Source: Ruegeria arenilitoris
Lineage (GTDB): Bacteria; Pseudomonadota; Alphaproteobacteria; Rhodobacterales; Rhodobacteraceae
Reading direction: 5' to 3' (one strand)
Assembly (NCBI RefSeq): GCF_042675705.1
Contig: NZ_JBHTJJ010000006.1
Length of the DNA stretch: 64,000 nt
Below the pieces are notes generated by a model. It saw only the letters and a list, made by a program, of their open reading frames with translations, was not told where the DNA came from and searched no databases. The position numbers and the translations under genes are program-made. Positions 42,655 through 52,094 of the stretch are shown here, in pieces; position 1 is the first letter of the stretch, and each line of letters begins with the position of its first letter.

Positions 42655-43938
42655 TTAGTTGCAGCCCGGTTCGATGTTGTTTTCAGCCGCGTATGCGCTC
42701 GAGTCTTCCTCGATCAGCGGGCCGATCACGTCCGTATCGGTAGCCTTGAACTCCGAGATCAGAGTCCAGGTCTTGCTGTCTGCATCCCACTGGGTCACGC
42801 CCACAAGGGCATCCCCGCCGTGGTTTTCACAGCTGACCGAGAAGGTCGGACCAAAGTTCGGCAGGCCCAGTTCGGCCATCTTCGCTTCGGTCATCTCAAG
42901 CGCTTCCATACCGTCGCGCATGTCGCCCGAGGTGATGTCAGCCTTGCCCGAGATTTCCTGTGCCTTCTTGGCGGCCTCAGCGGCCAGCATCGCAGCATAG
43001 AGACCGCGGTTGTACAGGACCGTACCGACCTGATCGCCAGCACCGGCGGCCTTGCCAGCGTCGATGACGTATTTCTGCAGGTCGTCATACAGCGGATAGT
43101 CCGAGCCGACGTTGTGGAAGGTCAGCGCCTTGTAACCATCCGCGGCCGCACCGGCGGGCATCACGTCATGCTCAGCGCCCGACCACCAGATGCCGATGAA
43201 GTTTTCCATCGGGAACCGGATGTTCGCGGCTTCCTGGATGGCCACCTGGTTCATCACGCCCCAGCCCCACATCAGGACATAGTCGGGACGATCGCGGCGG
43301 ATCTGCAGCCACTGCGATTTCTGCTCCTGGCCCGGGTGATCGACCGGCAGGGCCACCAGTTCGTAGCCGTGCTTCTTGGACAGCTCTTCCAGCGTACGGA
43401 TCGGCTCCTTGCCGTAGGCCGAGTTGTGGTAGACCAGCGCGATCTTCTTGCCGCTCAGATCACCGCCATTTTCCTCGAGCAGATAGTTGATCGCACCCGA
43501 CGCACCGTCCCAGTAGTTGGCCGGATAGTTGAACGTGTGGCTGAACACCTTGCCGTTCTTGGCCGAGGTGCGGCCATATCCCATCGTGTGCATCGGGATG
43601 TCGTCAGCGGTGGTTTTCGGGATCAGCTGATAGGTGATGCCGGTCGACAGCGGCTGATACACCAGTGCACCTTCGCCCTTGGTCGATTCATAACATTCGA
43701 CACCCTTCTCGGTGTTGTAACCGGTTTCGCACTCGATGACGTTGGCCGGAACACCACCGATGCCGCCGTCCCGCTCATTGAGCAGAGTGAAATAGTCCGC
43801 GTAGCCATCCGCGAAGGGGATGCCGCCCGCGGCGTAAGGCCCGGTGCGGTAGCTGAGCGACGGGAACACGAGGTCGGCCATTGCCGGCCCCGCGGCCATC
43901 AGCGCACCCAGCGCCATGGTTGCCAGTTTCTTGTTCAT
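42655..43938 (-). CDS. ABC transporter periplasmic binding protein (HAAT family)
   Basis: A 427-residue periplasmic ligand-binding protein. ATG 43938 follows GGGAGGAGA. The signal peptide is NKKLATMALGALMAAGPAMA. Type I binding-protein fold: DLVFPSLSYRTGPYAAGGIP at the mature start, KIALVYHNSAYGKEPI in the middle, and a C-terminal FGPTFSVSCENHGGDALVGV block with paired cysteines. It is longer than amino acid binders and closer to the members associated with aromatic or aliphatic acids. Encoded between livM and livF. Confidence 0.88.
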   Translation of the reverse strand: MNKKLATMALGALMAAGPAMADLVFPSLSYRTGPYAAGGIPFADGYADYFTLLNERDGGIGGVPANVIECETGYNTEKGVECYESTKGEGALVYQPLSTGITYQLIPKTTADDIPMHTMGYGRTSAKNGKVFSHTFNYPANYWDGASGAINYLLEENGGDLSGKKIALVYHNSAYGKEPIRTLEELSKKHGYELVALPVDHPGQEQKSQWLQIRRDRPDYVLMWGWGVMNQVAIQEAANIRFPMENFIGIWWSGAEHDVMPAGAAADGYKALTFHNVGSDYPLYDDLQKYVIDAGKAAGAGDQVGTVLYNRGLYAAMLAAEAAKKAQEISGKADITSGDMRDGMEALEMTEAKMAELGLPNFGPTFSVSCENHGGDALVGVTQWDADSKTWTLISEFKATDTDVIGPLIEEDSSAYAAENNIEPGCN

Positions 43939-44009
43939 CGGGTGTCTCCTCCCTTGGTTTGTCCGATGTTGGTTCGGGCTTTGCGCCCCCTTCTTGATTG
44001 GGCCGGTCC

Positions 44010-45086
44010 CTAGTGCGGGAAAGGCCAGAGTCTCAGTTTCTCCTTGGCGACGCGCCACAGCTGCGCCAGACCGTGCGGTTCTAGGATCAGGAACAGGATG
44101 ATCAGCCCGCCCACGATCACCAGCTGCAGATGCGCCACGATGTCGGTGGGCCAGCCCAGCATGTCCGCGCCCACGACCTTGAGCACCACCGGCAGCAGGA
44201 CCAGGAAGGCCGCGCCGGCAAAGGATCCGAAGATCGAGCCCAGCCCGCCGATGATGACCATGAACAGCACCAGGAAGGATTTCTGGATGCCGAAGACCTC
44301 GCCCACCTCGACCGCGCCCAGGTAGATGGCGAAGAATAGCGCGCCTGACACGCCCACGAAGAACGAGCTGACGGCAAAGGCGCTGAGCTTGGCGCGCAGC
44401 GGGTTCACACCGATGATTTCCGCGGCGATGTCCATGTCGCGGATTGCCATCCAGGTGCGCCCGGTGGTGCCGCGGGTCAGGTTGCGGGCGATGATCGCAC
44501 AGGCGGTCAGGAAGATCAGGCAGAACAGGTAGGTCGCCCAGGCCGGCGCGTTGGGGCCGGTGATGATGATGCCAAATACGTCACGCTCGGGCGCGTTGAT
44601 CTGCCCCGAGGCCGAATAGTTGTAGAACCACGGCACCCGGTTGAAGAGCCACACCAGGAAGAACTGCGCCGCCAGCGTCGCCACCGCCAGGTAGAACCCC
44701 TTGATCCGCAGGCTGGGCAGGCCGAACAGCACGCCCACGATGGCGGTGATGCCGCCGGCCAGGATCACATGGATGAACATCGACACGTCGGGAAAGGCGG
44801 TCATCAGCTTGTAGCAGGCGTAGGCCCCAACGGCCATGAAACCGCCGGTGCCAAGGCTGACCTGCCCGCAATAACCCACAAGGATGTTCAGCCCGATCGC
44901 CGCGATCGCGTAGATCAGGAAGGGCAGCAGCAGCGCGTTGGCCCAATAGTCGTTGATGATGAACGGGATGATCCCGAACGCCACCGCCAGCACCACATAG
45001 TAGCGATACCGGTCGAACTTGATCGGGAAAGTCTGGTTGTCGTCCCTGTAGGAGGTCTTGAAGTCTCCGGCCTCACGATAGAACAT
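44010..45086 (-). CDS. livM: Branched-chain amino acid-type ABC permease (LivM)
   Basis: A 358-residue inner-membrane permease with about ten helices and the family motif LVGYCGQVSLGTGGFMAVGAY after the third helix, followed by the cytoplasmic EAA-type loop (ARNLTRGTTGRTWMAIRDMD) that contacts the ATPases. Starts 3 bases after the stop of the 85-residue membrane protein gene. Forms the transport channel with LivH. Confidence 0.92.
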   Translation of the reverse strand: MFYREAGDFKTSYRDDNQTFPIKFDRYRYYVVLAVAFGIIPFIINDYWANALLLPFLIYAIAAIGLNILVGYCGQVSLGTGGFMAVGAYACYKLMTAFPDVSMFIHVILAGGITAIVGVLFGLPSLRIKGFYLAVATLAAQFFLVWLFNRVPWFYNYSASGQINAPERDVFGIIITGPNAPAWATYLFCLIFLTACAIIARNLTRGTTGRTWMAIRDMDIAAEIIGVNPLRAKLSAFAVSSFFVGVSGALFFAIYLGAVEVGEVFGIQKSFLVLFMVIIGGLGSIFGSFAGAAFLVLLPVVLKVVGADMLGWPTDIVAHLQLVIVGGLIILFLILEPHGLAQLWRVAKEKLRLWPFPH

Positions 45087-45089
45087 GTC

Positions 45090-45347
45090 TTACTTTCCCC
45101 ATTGTTCCTGCGCCCGGTTGCGGGCTTCGGCGTCCAGTTGGCTGGACCGTTTGGCATATCCGCTCGCCTCCGAGGCGCGCACCAGTTTCATGTAGGCCAG
45201 AACGCCCATCACCAGCCCGGCAAAGGCCAAAAGCGCGGCCACGGTCAGCTGATTGGCGGTCAGATCGTTCGAGGTAAGGGCGATGTACCCAAAGGCCCAG
45301 AACCCCGCCCACGCAATCACGTTGATGATGGCGATCAGCTTGGTCAT
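45090..45347 (-). CDS. Small membrane protein within the LIV operon
   Basis: An 85-residue protein with two membrane helices (LIAIINVIAWAGFWAFGYIAL and LTVAALLAFAGLVMGVLAYM) and a charged C-terminal tail (SSQLDAEARNRAQEQ). It lies precisely between livH and livM with 3-base gaps on both sides, so it is part of the operon and probably made in fixed ratio. No family is recognised. It may be an accessory subunit of the transporter; that is inference from position. Confidence 0.7.
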   Translation of the reverse strand: MTKLIAIINVIAWAGFWAFGYIALTSNDLTANQLTVAALLAFAGLVMGVLAYMKLVRASEASGYAKRSSQLDAEARNRAQEQWGK

Positions 45348-45350
45348 GGC

Positions 45351-46337
45351 CTACACCCTCTCGATGATCTTCTCGCCGAACAAGCCCTGCGGCCGGAACA
45401 CAAGGAAGATCAGCGCCAGCACATAGGCAAACCAGTTCTCGGTCGCGCCGCCCACCAGCGGACCCACAGCGAACTCGAACAGCTTTTCGCCCACACCGAT
45501 GATCAGCCCGCCGACGATGGCGCCGGGGATCGAGGTGAACCCGCCCAGCATCAGAACCGGCAACGCCTTGAGCGCGATCAGCGACAGCGAAAACTGCACG
45601 CCCGACTTGGTGCCCCACATGATGCCCGCAACCAGCGCCACGAATCCGGCCACCGACCAGACCATGATCCAGATGAAGTTCAGCGAGATACCGACCGACA
45701 GCGCGGCCTGGTGGTCGTCGGCCACAGCCCGCATGGCGCGGCCCTGCTTGGTGTACTGGCTGAAGGCCACCAGCGCAGCCACCAGAAGCGCCGCGATGAC
45801 CGTCGCCACGATGTCGAGATTGTCGATGAAGAAACCGTAGCCAAAGATGTTGTAGGTGGTCTCGTCGATCCACAGGTTGATGCCCTGCGGCAGACCCACG
45901 TCCAGCGTCTTGATCTCGGATCCCCACATCAGGTCGGCCACGCCTTCCAGGAAATAGGCCAGACCGATGGTGGCCATGAACAGGATGATGGGCTCCTGCC
46001 CCACAAGGTGGCGCATGACAAAGCGCTGCACCGCCCAGGCCAGCAGGACCATCACACCCATCGTCAGAATGATCGCCAGCAGGGCCGGAACGTTCCAACC
46101 GAAATAGTGAATATGCGTGCCGAAGGTGGCGTTGATCAGATGGGCAAACGGCACCTGCCCGTTCATGATCCCCACCAGCGTCATCGCCGCGAACAGGGCC
46201 ATAACCCCCTGGGCGTAATTGAAAATCCCCGACGCCTTGTAGATCAGCACAAAGCCCAGCGCGACCAACGCATAAAGCACCCCGGCCATGAGGCCGTTCA
46301 GAAAGACCTCCATCGCGAAAATCAACTGATCAGGCAT
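45351..46337 (-). CDS. livH: Branched-chain amino acid-type ABC permease (LivH)
   Basis: A 328-residue inner-membrane permease with about eight helices. Family marks: GLMAGVLYALVALGFVLIYK with the following GIFNYAQGVMALF, the EAA-type loop YTKQGRAMRAVADDHQAA, and GGFTSIPGAIVGGLIIG. Couples to LivM, LivG and LivF. Starts 29 bases after the livG stop. Confidence 0.92.
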   Translation of the reverse strand: MPDQLIFAMEVFLNGLMAGVLYALVALGFVLIYKASGIFNYAQGVMALFAAMTLVGIMNGQVPFAHLINATFGTHIHYFGWNVPALLAIILTMGVMVLLAWAVQRFVMRHLVGQEPIILFMATIGLAYFLEGVADLMWGSEIKTLDVGLPQGINLWIDETTYNIFGYGFFIDNLDIVATVIAALLVAALVAFSQYTKQGRAMRAVADDHQAALSVGISLNFIWIMVWSVAGFVALVAGIMWGTKSGVQFSLSLIALKALPVLMLGGFTSIPGAIVGGLIIGVGEKLFEFAVGPLVGGATENWFAYVLALIFLVFRPQGLFGEKIIERV

Positions 46338-46366
46338 CTGCGCCTCCCCTCAATTCTGTGCGGTGC

Positions 46367-47188
46367 TCAGTCATGGCTGACCCCCAGATAGGCGTCGATG
46401 ACTTCCTGGTTGTTGCGCACCTCGTCGGGCGTGCCGTCCCCGATCTTCTTGCCGTAGTCCATCACGACCACGCGGTCGCTCAGGTCCATCACCACGCCCA
46501 TGTCATGCTCGATCAGGGCGATGGTCGTGCCGAATTCGTCGTTCACGTCCAGGATAAAGCGGCTCATGTCCTCTTTTTCCTCGACGTTCATGCCGGCCAT
46601 CGGCTCGTCCAGCAGCAGCAGCTTGGGTTCGGCGGCCAACGCACGGGCCAGTTCGACGCGTTTCTTCAGGCCATAAGGCAGGCGCGCCACCGGCGTCTTG
46701 CGGATGTGCTGGATTTCCAGAAAGTCGATGATCTTCTCGACCGCCTCGCGGTTTTCCACCTCTTCCGCCTCGGCCTTGCCGCGCCAGATCGCCTGCTGCA
46801 GGATGTTGGTCTTCATGAAATTCAGGCGGCCGGTCATCACGTTGTCCAGAACGCTCATGCCCTCGAACAGGGCGATGTTCTGAAAGGTCCGGGCGATGCC
46901 CTGGCGGGCCACTTCATAGGGTTTCATCTGCGGGCGTTTCGCCCCGTGGAACCAGACCTCGCCTTCCTGCGGAATGTAGAAGCCGGAAATCACGTTCAGC
47001 ATCGAGGACTTGCCCGCGCCGTTGGGCCCGATGATCGCGCGGATCTCGCCCTGGCGGATGTCGAATGAGATATCCTTAATCGCCACCACGCCGCCGAACC
47101 GCAGGGTGATGTTCTTCATCTCCATCACCACGCCGCCGATCTTGCGGCCATCCTCGGTGACATATCCGTCGTCGGATGCATCCAGCAT
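46367..47188 (-). CDS. livG: Branched-chain amino acid-type ABC transporter ATPase (LivG)
   Basis: A 273-residue ATPase with Walker A GPNGAGKSSMLNVIS (about residues 54-68), the signature region ARLPYGLKKRVELARALA, Walker B LLLLDEPMAGM and H-loop IEHDMGVVMDLSD. The N-terminus has a 25-residue acidic lead. Second gene of the operon, after the acyl-CoA ligase gene. Confidence 0.92.
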   Translation of the reverse strand: MLDASDDGYVTEDGRKIGGVVMEMKNITLRFGGVVAIKDISFDIRQGEIRAIIGPNGAGKSSMLNVISGFYIPQEGEVWFHGAKRPQMKPYEVARQGIARTFQNIALFEGMSVLDNVMTGRLNFMKTNILQQAIWRGKAEAEEVENREAVEKIIDFLEIQHIRKTPVARLPYGLKKRVELARALAAEPKLLLLDEPMAGMNVEEKEDMSRFILDVNDEFGTTIALIEHDMGVVMDLSDRVVVMDYGKKIGDGTPDEVRNNQEVIDAYLGVSHD

Positions 47189-47265
47189 CGTCTACTCCTC
47201 AAACTGCGGGTGAACGGGACGGCGGGCGGGGCGATGGCCGCGGGCCGAGCGGCGCACGACCGGCC

Positions 47266-49239
47266 TCATTCCGCGGCCACCTTCTGATGCGACACCGGCA
47301 CGACCGGCACGTCGACGATCTGCAGCGTGGCGCTGATCGATCCCTTGCGCCCGTCCTCATAGGTCACCTCGGTCGTGGTCGAGACCGTCTCGGACCCGTC
47401 ATAAAGCGCGGCGATGATGTCGGCGTATTTGTCCTCGACGAACTTGCGGCGCACTTTTCGGGTGCGGGTGATCTCGCCATCATCGGGGTCCAGCTCCTTG
47501 TGCAGCACCACGAACCGGTGCACCTGGCAACCCGACAGCATCTCGTCGGCGGCAACCGACTTGTTGACCTCTTCCACATGGCTGCGGATCGTCTCCAGCA
47601 CCCGCGGATGGCCCGCCAGTTCCTGGTAAGACGCGTAGGCGATGTTGTTGCGCTCGGCCCAGTTGCCCACCGCCGTCAGGTCGATGTTGATGAAGGCCAC
47701 GCAGCGGTCGCGGCCATTGCCGAACAACACCGCCTCGAGGATGTCGGGATAGAACTTGAGCTTGTTCTCGACATATTTCGGCGCGAACATCGAGCCGTCA
47801 GCCATCTTGCCCACGTCCTTGGCGCGGTCGATGATCCGCAGATGGCCGCTGCTTTCCTCGATGAAGCCCGCGTCGCCCGTGGCCACCCAGCCCTCGGGGT
47901 CCTTGGTCGAGGCGGTGGATTCGGGGTTTTTGAAGTATTCAACGAAAACGCCGGGCGAGCGATAGAAGATCTCGCCATTCTCTGCGATCTTCAGCTCCAC
48001 ATCAGGGGCCGGGACGCCCACCGTGTCGGCCCGCACCTCGCCGTCGGGCTGGACGGTGATGAACACCGTCGCCTCGGTCTGACCGTAGAGCTGCTTCAGG
48101 TTGATCCCCAGCGAACGGTAGAAATCGAAAATTTCGGGCCCGATCGCCTCGCCCGCGGTGTACCCGACACGGAACCGGCCATAGCCCAGCGTGTCTTTGA
48201 GCGGTCCGTAAACCAGGACATTTCCGATCGCGTATTTCAGGCGATCCATGAAGCCGACGGAGTGGCCGTCCAGGATGCGCCCGCCGACCTTCTTGGCGTG
48301 ATCCATGAAATAGCGGAACATCCGCTGCTTTATCGGGCTGGCATCCTCCATCCGGATCATCACGTTGGTCAGCTGGGTCTCAAACACGCGCGGCGGGGCG
48401 AAGAAATAGGTCGGACCGATCTCACGCAGGTCGGTCATCATCGTGTCAGCGCTTTCGGGGCAATTCACGCAGAACCCGCACCAATAAGCCTGACCGACCG
48501 AAAAGATGAAATCGCCCACCCAGGCCATCGGCAGATAGGACAGGATATCCTCGTTCCGGGTCAGGTGGTCGAACTCGGCCGAGTTTTTTGCGCTTTCGAT
48601 CACGTTGCGGTTCGACAGAACCACGCCCTTGGGCTTGCCCGTGGTGCCCGAGGTATAGAGCATCACGCAGGTGTCGTCATAGGTGATCTCGGCGATGCGG
48701 CGGTCCAACTCGGCGTCGAGCCGGTGATGCCCGGCGCGCCCCTCGGCCATGATGTCGCTCAGCGCGTTCATCTGGCTGTGGTCGTATTTCCGCATGCCGC
48801 GCTTGTCGGTGTACAGGATGTGCTTGACCTGGTGCAGATCCTGCTGGATCTCGATGACCTTGTCGACCTGCTCTTGGTCGCCGCAGACCACGTATTTCGC
48901 GCCGCAGTGTTCCAGCACATAGGCCATCTCTTCTGCGACCGAGTCCTGATATAGCGGCACCGGCACCGCGCCCACCATCTGGGCCGCGACCATCGACCAG
49001 TAATGCGCCGGACGGTTGCGCCCGATCACGGCGATATGGTCGCCCTTTTCAACGCCAAGCTCCAGGAACCCTAGCGCCATCGCGCGGATCTCGGTGGCCG
49101 TTTCCGCCCAGGTCCAGCACTGCCAGATCCCGAATTCCTTTTCGCGGTAGGCCGGGGCATCCCCGAACTGCGCCGCATTGCGGTTTAGCAGCGCCGGAAG
49201 GGAGTGCATCCCCTCGGCGCCCGACTGCGTCTGAGCCAA
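47266..49239 (-). CDS. Long-chain acyl-CoA synthetase-type AMP-binding protein
   Basis: A 657-residue AMP-forming ligase of the long-chain fatty acid type. Motif A is VMLYTSGTTGKPKGVVLSN (about residues 195-213). The later blocks GYTAGEAIGPE, LYGQTEATVF, GWVATGDAGF and RIIDRAKDVGKMADGSMFAP follow in order. It has the extra linker typical of FadD15-like proteins. First gene of the eight-gene transporter operon, so it probably activates an acid imported by that system or channels it to the PaaK-like partner. The promoter should lie in 49240-49382, where a CCGGCCC/GGGCCGG hairpin (49259-49278) falls in the leader. Confidence 0.9.
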   Translation of the reverse strand: MAQTQSGAEGMHSLPALLNRNAAQFGDAPAYREKEFGIWQCWTWAETATEIRAMALGFLELGVEKGDHIAVIGRNRPAHYWSMVAAQMVGAVPVPLYQDSVAEEMAYVLEHCGAKYVVCGDQEQVDKVIEIQQDLHQVKHILYTDKRGMRKYDHSQMNALSDIMAEGRAGHHRLDAELDRRIAEITYDDTCVMLYTSGTTGKPKGVVLSNRNVIESAKNSAEFDHLTRNEDILSYLPMAWVGDFIFSVGQAYWCGFCVNCPESADTMMTDLREIGPTYFFAPPRVFETQLTNVMIRMEDASPIKQRMFRYFMDHAKKVGGRILDGHSVGFMDRLKYAIGNVLVYGPLKDTLGYGRFRVGYTAGEAIGPEIFDFYRSLGINLKQLYGQTEATVFITVQPDGEVRADTVGVPAPDVELKIAENGEIFYRSPGVFVEYFKNPESTASTKDPEGWVATGDAGFIEESSGHLRIIDRAKDVGKMADGSMFAPKYVENKLKFYPDILEAVLFGNGRDRCVAFINIDLTAVGNWAERNNIAYASYQELAGHPRVLETIRSHVEEVNKSVAADEMLSGCQVHRFVVLHKELDPDDGEITRTRKVRRKFVEDKYADIIAALYDGSETVSTTTEVTYEDGRKGSISATLQIVDVPVVPVSHQKVAAE

Positions 49240-49382
49240 TTCTATCTCTCCTCCCCATCCGGCCCCGGTTTGGGCCGGAACGACGTCGCCGGGTCAGACC
49301 CGCGCGCCGCTGCCCCGATTAAGGACAAGGAGGACGATCAGCGTCAACTTTTTCGTGAAGTTTTCCGGAATCTTACGAATTG

Positions 49383-49781
49383 TTACAACCAATCCCGCAA
49401 GATCGGGATCAGCGGAACATCTGCCGCCGGCATCGGGTAGTTCCGCAAGTCATTCGCGCGCACCCATTTCAGCGCCTGACCCTCTTTAGACTGCGGGATG
49501 CCCTCCCATTTGCGGCAGGCGAACAGTGGCATAAGCAGGTGGAAATCGTCATAGCTGTGGCTGGCAAAGGTCAGCGGCGCCAGGCACGAGGCCCAAGTGT
49601 CGATGCCCAGTTCCTCGTGCAATTCGCGGATCAGGGCGGCCTCGGGGGTTTCGCCCGGCTCGATCTTGCCGCCGGGAAATTCCCACAGCCCAGCCATGGC
49701 CTTGCCTTCCGGGCGCTGCGCCAGCAGAACCCGCCCATCCACGTCGATCAAGGCGACGGCAGAGACGAGAACCGTTTTCAT
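49383..49781 (-). CDS. mutT: MutT-type Nudix hydrolase (8-oxo-dGTP diphosphatase)
   Basis: A 132-residue Nudix enzyme that cleans oxidised guanine nucleotides from the pool. ATG 49781 gives the usual N-terminus (KTVLVSAVALIDVDGRVLLA); an upstream ATG at 49814 adds residues without family support. The Nudix box is complete: GGKIEPGETPEAALIRELHE then EELGI (about residues 34-57). Located downstream of argJ, as is usual in this group. Confidence 0.9.
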   Translation of the reverse strand: MKTVLVSAVALIDVDGRVLLAQRPEGKAMAGLWEFPGGKIEPGETPEAALIRELHEELGIDTWASCLAPLTFASHSYDDFHLLMPLFACRKWEGIPQSKEGQALKWVRANDLRNYPMPAADVPLIPILRDWL

Positions 49782-49836
49782 GGTCGCAATCCCGGACGCA
49801 AAACCGGGCTCCACTTCTGCTGGAATAGCTCTGATT

Positions 49837-51063
49837 TCACGACCGGTAATCCGCGTTGATCTCGATGTACCCGTGGGTCAGATCGCAGGTCCAGACGGTG
49901 GCCTTGCCCTCGCCCAGCCCCAGATCGACCGCGATCACCAGTTCCTGGCCTTTCATGTAGGCGGCGGCGTCTTCCTCGCGATAACTGGGGCTGACCCAAC
50001 CTTTTTCGGCCACAAGAATATCGCCGAAAGAAATGCTGAGTGTGTCGCGATCGGCCGCCGCGCCGGATTTGCCGATCGCCATGACGACACGGCCCCAATT
50101 CGGGTCCTCGCCCGCGATGGCGGTCTTGACCAGCGGTGAATTGGCGATGGCCAGCCCGTGGACCTTGGCATCCGCGTCCGAGGCCGCGCCGGTCACGCGG
50201 ATCTCGACGAACTTCGTGGCGCCCTCGCCGTCCTTCACCACCTGATGCGCCAGATCCAGCATCACCGATTCCAGCGCCCGCGCGAAATCGGCATTGCCGG
50301 TGGCCTCCACGCCCGAAGCGCCGGTCGCGCACAGCAGCAGGCTGTCCGAGGTCGAGGTGTCGCTGTCCACGGTGATGCAGTTGAAAGTCCGGTCGGTCTG
50401 CTCGGACAGCATCCGTTGCAGCGCAGGTTGGTCGATCTTCGCATCGGTGAAGATATAGACCAGCATCGTCGCCATGTCGGGCGCGATCATGCCCGACCCT
50501 TTGGCAATCCCCGCAATAGAGACTGTTTTGCCGTCAATCTCCACCTGCGCGCTAGCGCCTTTGGGGAAGGTGTCGGTGGTCATGATCGCCCGCGCGGCCT
50601 CTTCCAACGCGTCGGCGCGCAGGCCGGCGGTCAGTTCGTCCAGCCGGGCCACGATCCGGTCATGCGGCAGCGGCTCGCCGATCACCCCGGTCGACGAGGT
50701 GAACACGCGGCTCTGCGCCACGCCGGTCGCCTGCGCCACGGCTTCGGTGATCTGCTCGACCGAGGCCCGCCCGTACTGCCCGGTAAAGGCATTGGCGTTG
50801 CCCGAGTTCACCAGGATCGCCGCCGGCCCGTCGCTGGGCCCGCCGATCTTGTCCTGGCAATCCAGCACCGGCGCCGCACGTGTGGCCGAACGGGTGAACA
50901 CCCCCGCCACCGCGGTACCCGGATCGAGCACCGCCAACATCACGTCGGTGCGGCCCTGATACCGCACCCCGGCAGCGACGGTTGCGAACCGCACACCGTC
51001 GATGACCGGCAGATCAGGGAAGACCGCAGGGGCCAGCGGAGACACCTTGGTGATCTTGGCCAC
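49837..51063 (-). CDS. argJ: Glutamate N-acetyltransferase / amino-acid acetyltransferase
   Basis: A 408-residue bifunctional ArgJ enzyme of the arginine pathway, transferring acetyl from acetylornithine to glutamate. The self-cleaving site is visible in GSGMIAPDMATMLVYIF, where the proenzyme is cut before the threonine to give alpha and beta chains. The oxyanion-type block SSTGVIGEPLPHD and the C-terminal DLTHGYIEINADYRS are typical. Starts 6 bases after the parvulin gene's stop, so the three genes (parvulin, argJ, mutT) appear to be one operon. Confidence 0.95.
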   Translation of the reverse strand: MAKITKVSPLAPAVFPDLPVIDGVRFATVAAGVRYQGRTDVMLAVLDPGTAVAGVFTRSATRAAPVLDCQDKIGGPSDGPAAILVNSGNANAFTGQYGRASVEQITEAVAQATGVAQSRVFTSSTGVIGEPLPHDRIVARLDELTAGLRADALEEAARAIMTTDTFPKGASAQVEIDGKTVSIAGIAKGSGMIAPDMATMLVYIFTDAKIDQPALQRMLSEQTDRTFNCITVDSDTSTSDSLLLCATGASGVEATGNADFARALESVMLDLAHQVVKDGEGATKFVEIRVTGAASDADAKVHGLAIANSPLVKTAIAGEDPNWGRVVMAIGKSGAAADRDTLSISFGDILVAEKGWVSPSYREEDAAAYMKGQELVIAVDLGLGEGKATVWTCDLTHGYIEINADYRS

Positions 51064-51069
51064 GCCGGG

Positions 51070-51918
51070 TTACTCCTGAACCAGGTCCAGCTTGCGGACC
51101 ACGTCCGGGGTCAGGCCCTCGACCTCGGGGCGCTCGACGTTGCCGGCCTGGGTCAGCTCGTCGATCTTGGCCTGAATGGCCTCTTGCCGGACGGATTGCG
51201 CCAGTTCATCCCGCACCGCCGCAAACTCGGGCGCTTCGGATTTGCGTTTGTCGTTCAGGATCACCACATGCCACCCGAACTGGGTCTGCACCGGGTCCGA
51301 GACCTGCCCTTTTTCCAGCCCGATCACGGCCTGTTCGAATTCGGGCACCATCTGGCCCTTGCCGAACCAGCCCAGCGCGCCGCCGTTGGGGCCGGACGGG
51401 CCGGTGGATTTCTCTTTGGCCAGCTCGGCAAAATCGGCGCCGTCGTCCAGTTGCGCCTTGATCTCTTTGGCCTCGTCCTCGGTCGCGACAAGGATGTGGC
51501 TGGCGTTGAACTCGTCCTCGCCCTGGAACTCGGCGAACTGCGCGTCATAGGCGGCCTGGATCGCGTCGTCGGTCACCTCGGCATCGGTGATCTGGTTCAC
51601 CGTCTGCACCGCTTTCAGCGAGCGCTCTTCGTTGGTCACCATCAGCGCGTTCAGGCGGGTCAGCTCGTCCTGCTCCTGGCTGAGCAATTGTTGCTGGATC
51701 AGCTGCTCGACGATGAACTGGTACAGGACCTCGTCTTCCAACTGCTGATATTGCGGCGGCAGGCCAGCCGCAGTGGCAATCACGTGACCCAAAGTGATCT
51801 CGTCGCCGTTGACGCGCGCCACAACCGTATCGGCAGAGGGTTCGGTTTCAGCGGCGACAGGCAGGGCCATCATGGCCGCAAGAGCCAGCGATGGCAGAAA
51901 AGTGAGACCTTTGGGCAT
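51070..51918 (-). CDS. Periplasmic peptidyl-prolyl isomerase, parvulin type
   Basis: A 282-residue PpiC/SurA-like folding helper. A signal peptide (LTFLPSLALAAMMALPVAA) is followed by a SurA-like helical region and a parvulin domain at about residues 135-230: ASHILVATEDEAKEIKAQL, the GGALGWFGKGQMVPEFEQAV block, and FGWHVVILNDKR. It helps outer membrane proteins fold in the periplasm. Encoded divergently from secA, so both lie near one bidirectional promoter region in 51919-52094. Confidence 0.9.
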   Translation of the reverse strand: MPKGLTFLPSLALAAMMALPVAAETEPSADTVVARVNGDEITLGHVIATAAGLPPQYQQLEDEVLYQFIVEQLIQQQLLSQEQDELTRLNALMVTNEERSLKAVQTVNQITDAEVTDDAIQAAYDAQFAEFQGEDEFNASHILVATEDEAKEIKAQLDDGADFAELAKEKSTGPSGPNGGALGWFGKGQMVPEFEQAVIGLEKGQVSDPVQTQFGWHVVILNDKRKSEAPEFAAVRDELAQSVRQEAIQAKIDELTQAGNVERPEVEGLTPDVVRKLDLVQE

Positions 51919-52094
51919 GAATTCATCCTATATTCTGGCCGCGACAGGGCGTGGCGTTGACACTCTGGAACCTGCCGCTTACATCGCTTGCAGCCTTTGA
52001 CAGGACCATCTTTTCCTCCCAGCTATCTATGGGTTGCGCGCAAGGTGGGCAAGCCTGTCGCAACCAAGACAAGAAAAGATCCGCTGGAGTGAAC

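Noticed and set aside
41899..44013. 704-codon plus-strand frame across livF and the binding-protein gene
   Set aside because: It crosses two well-supported minus-strand genes and its translation is low-complexity, arginine- and histidine-rich, as expected for antisense of GC-rich genes.
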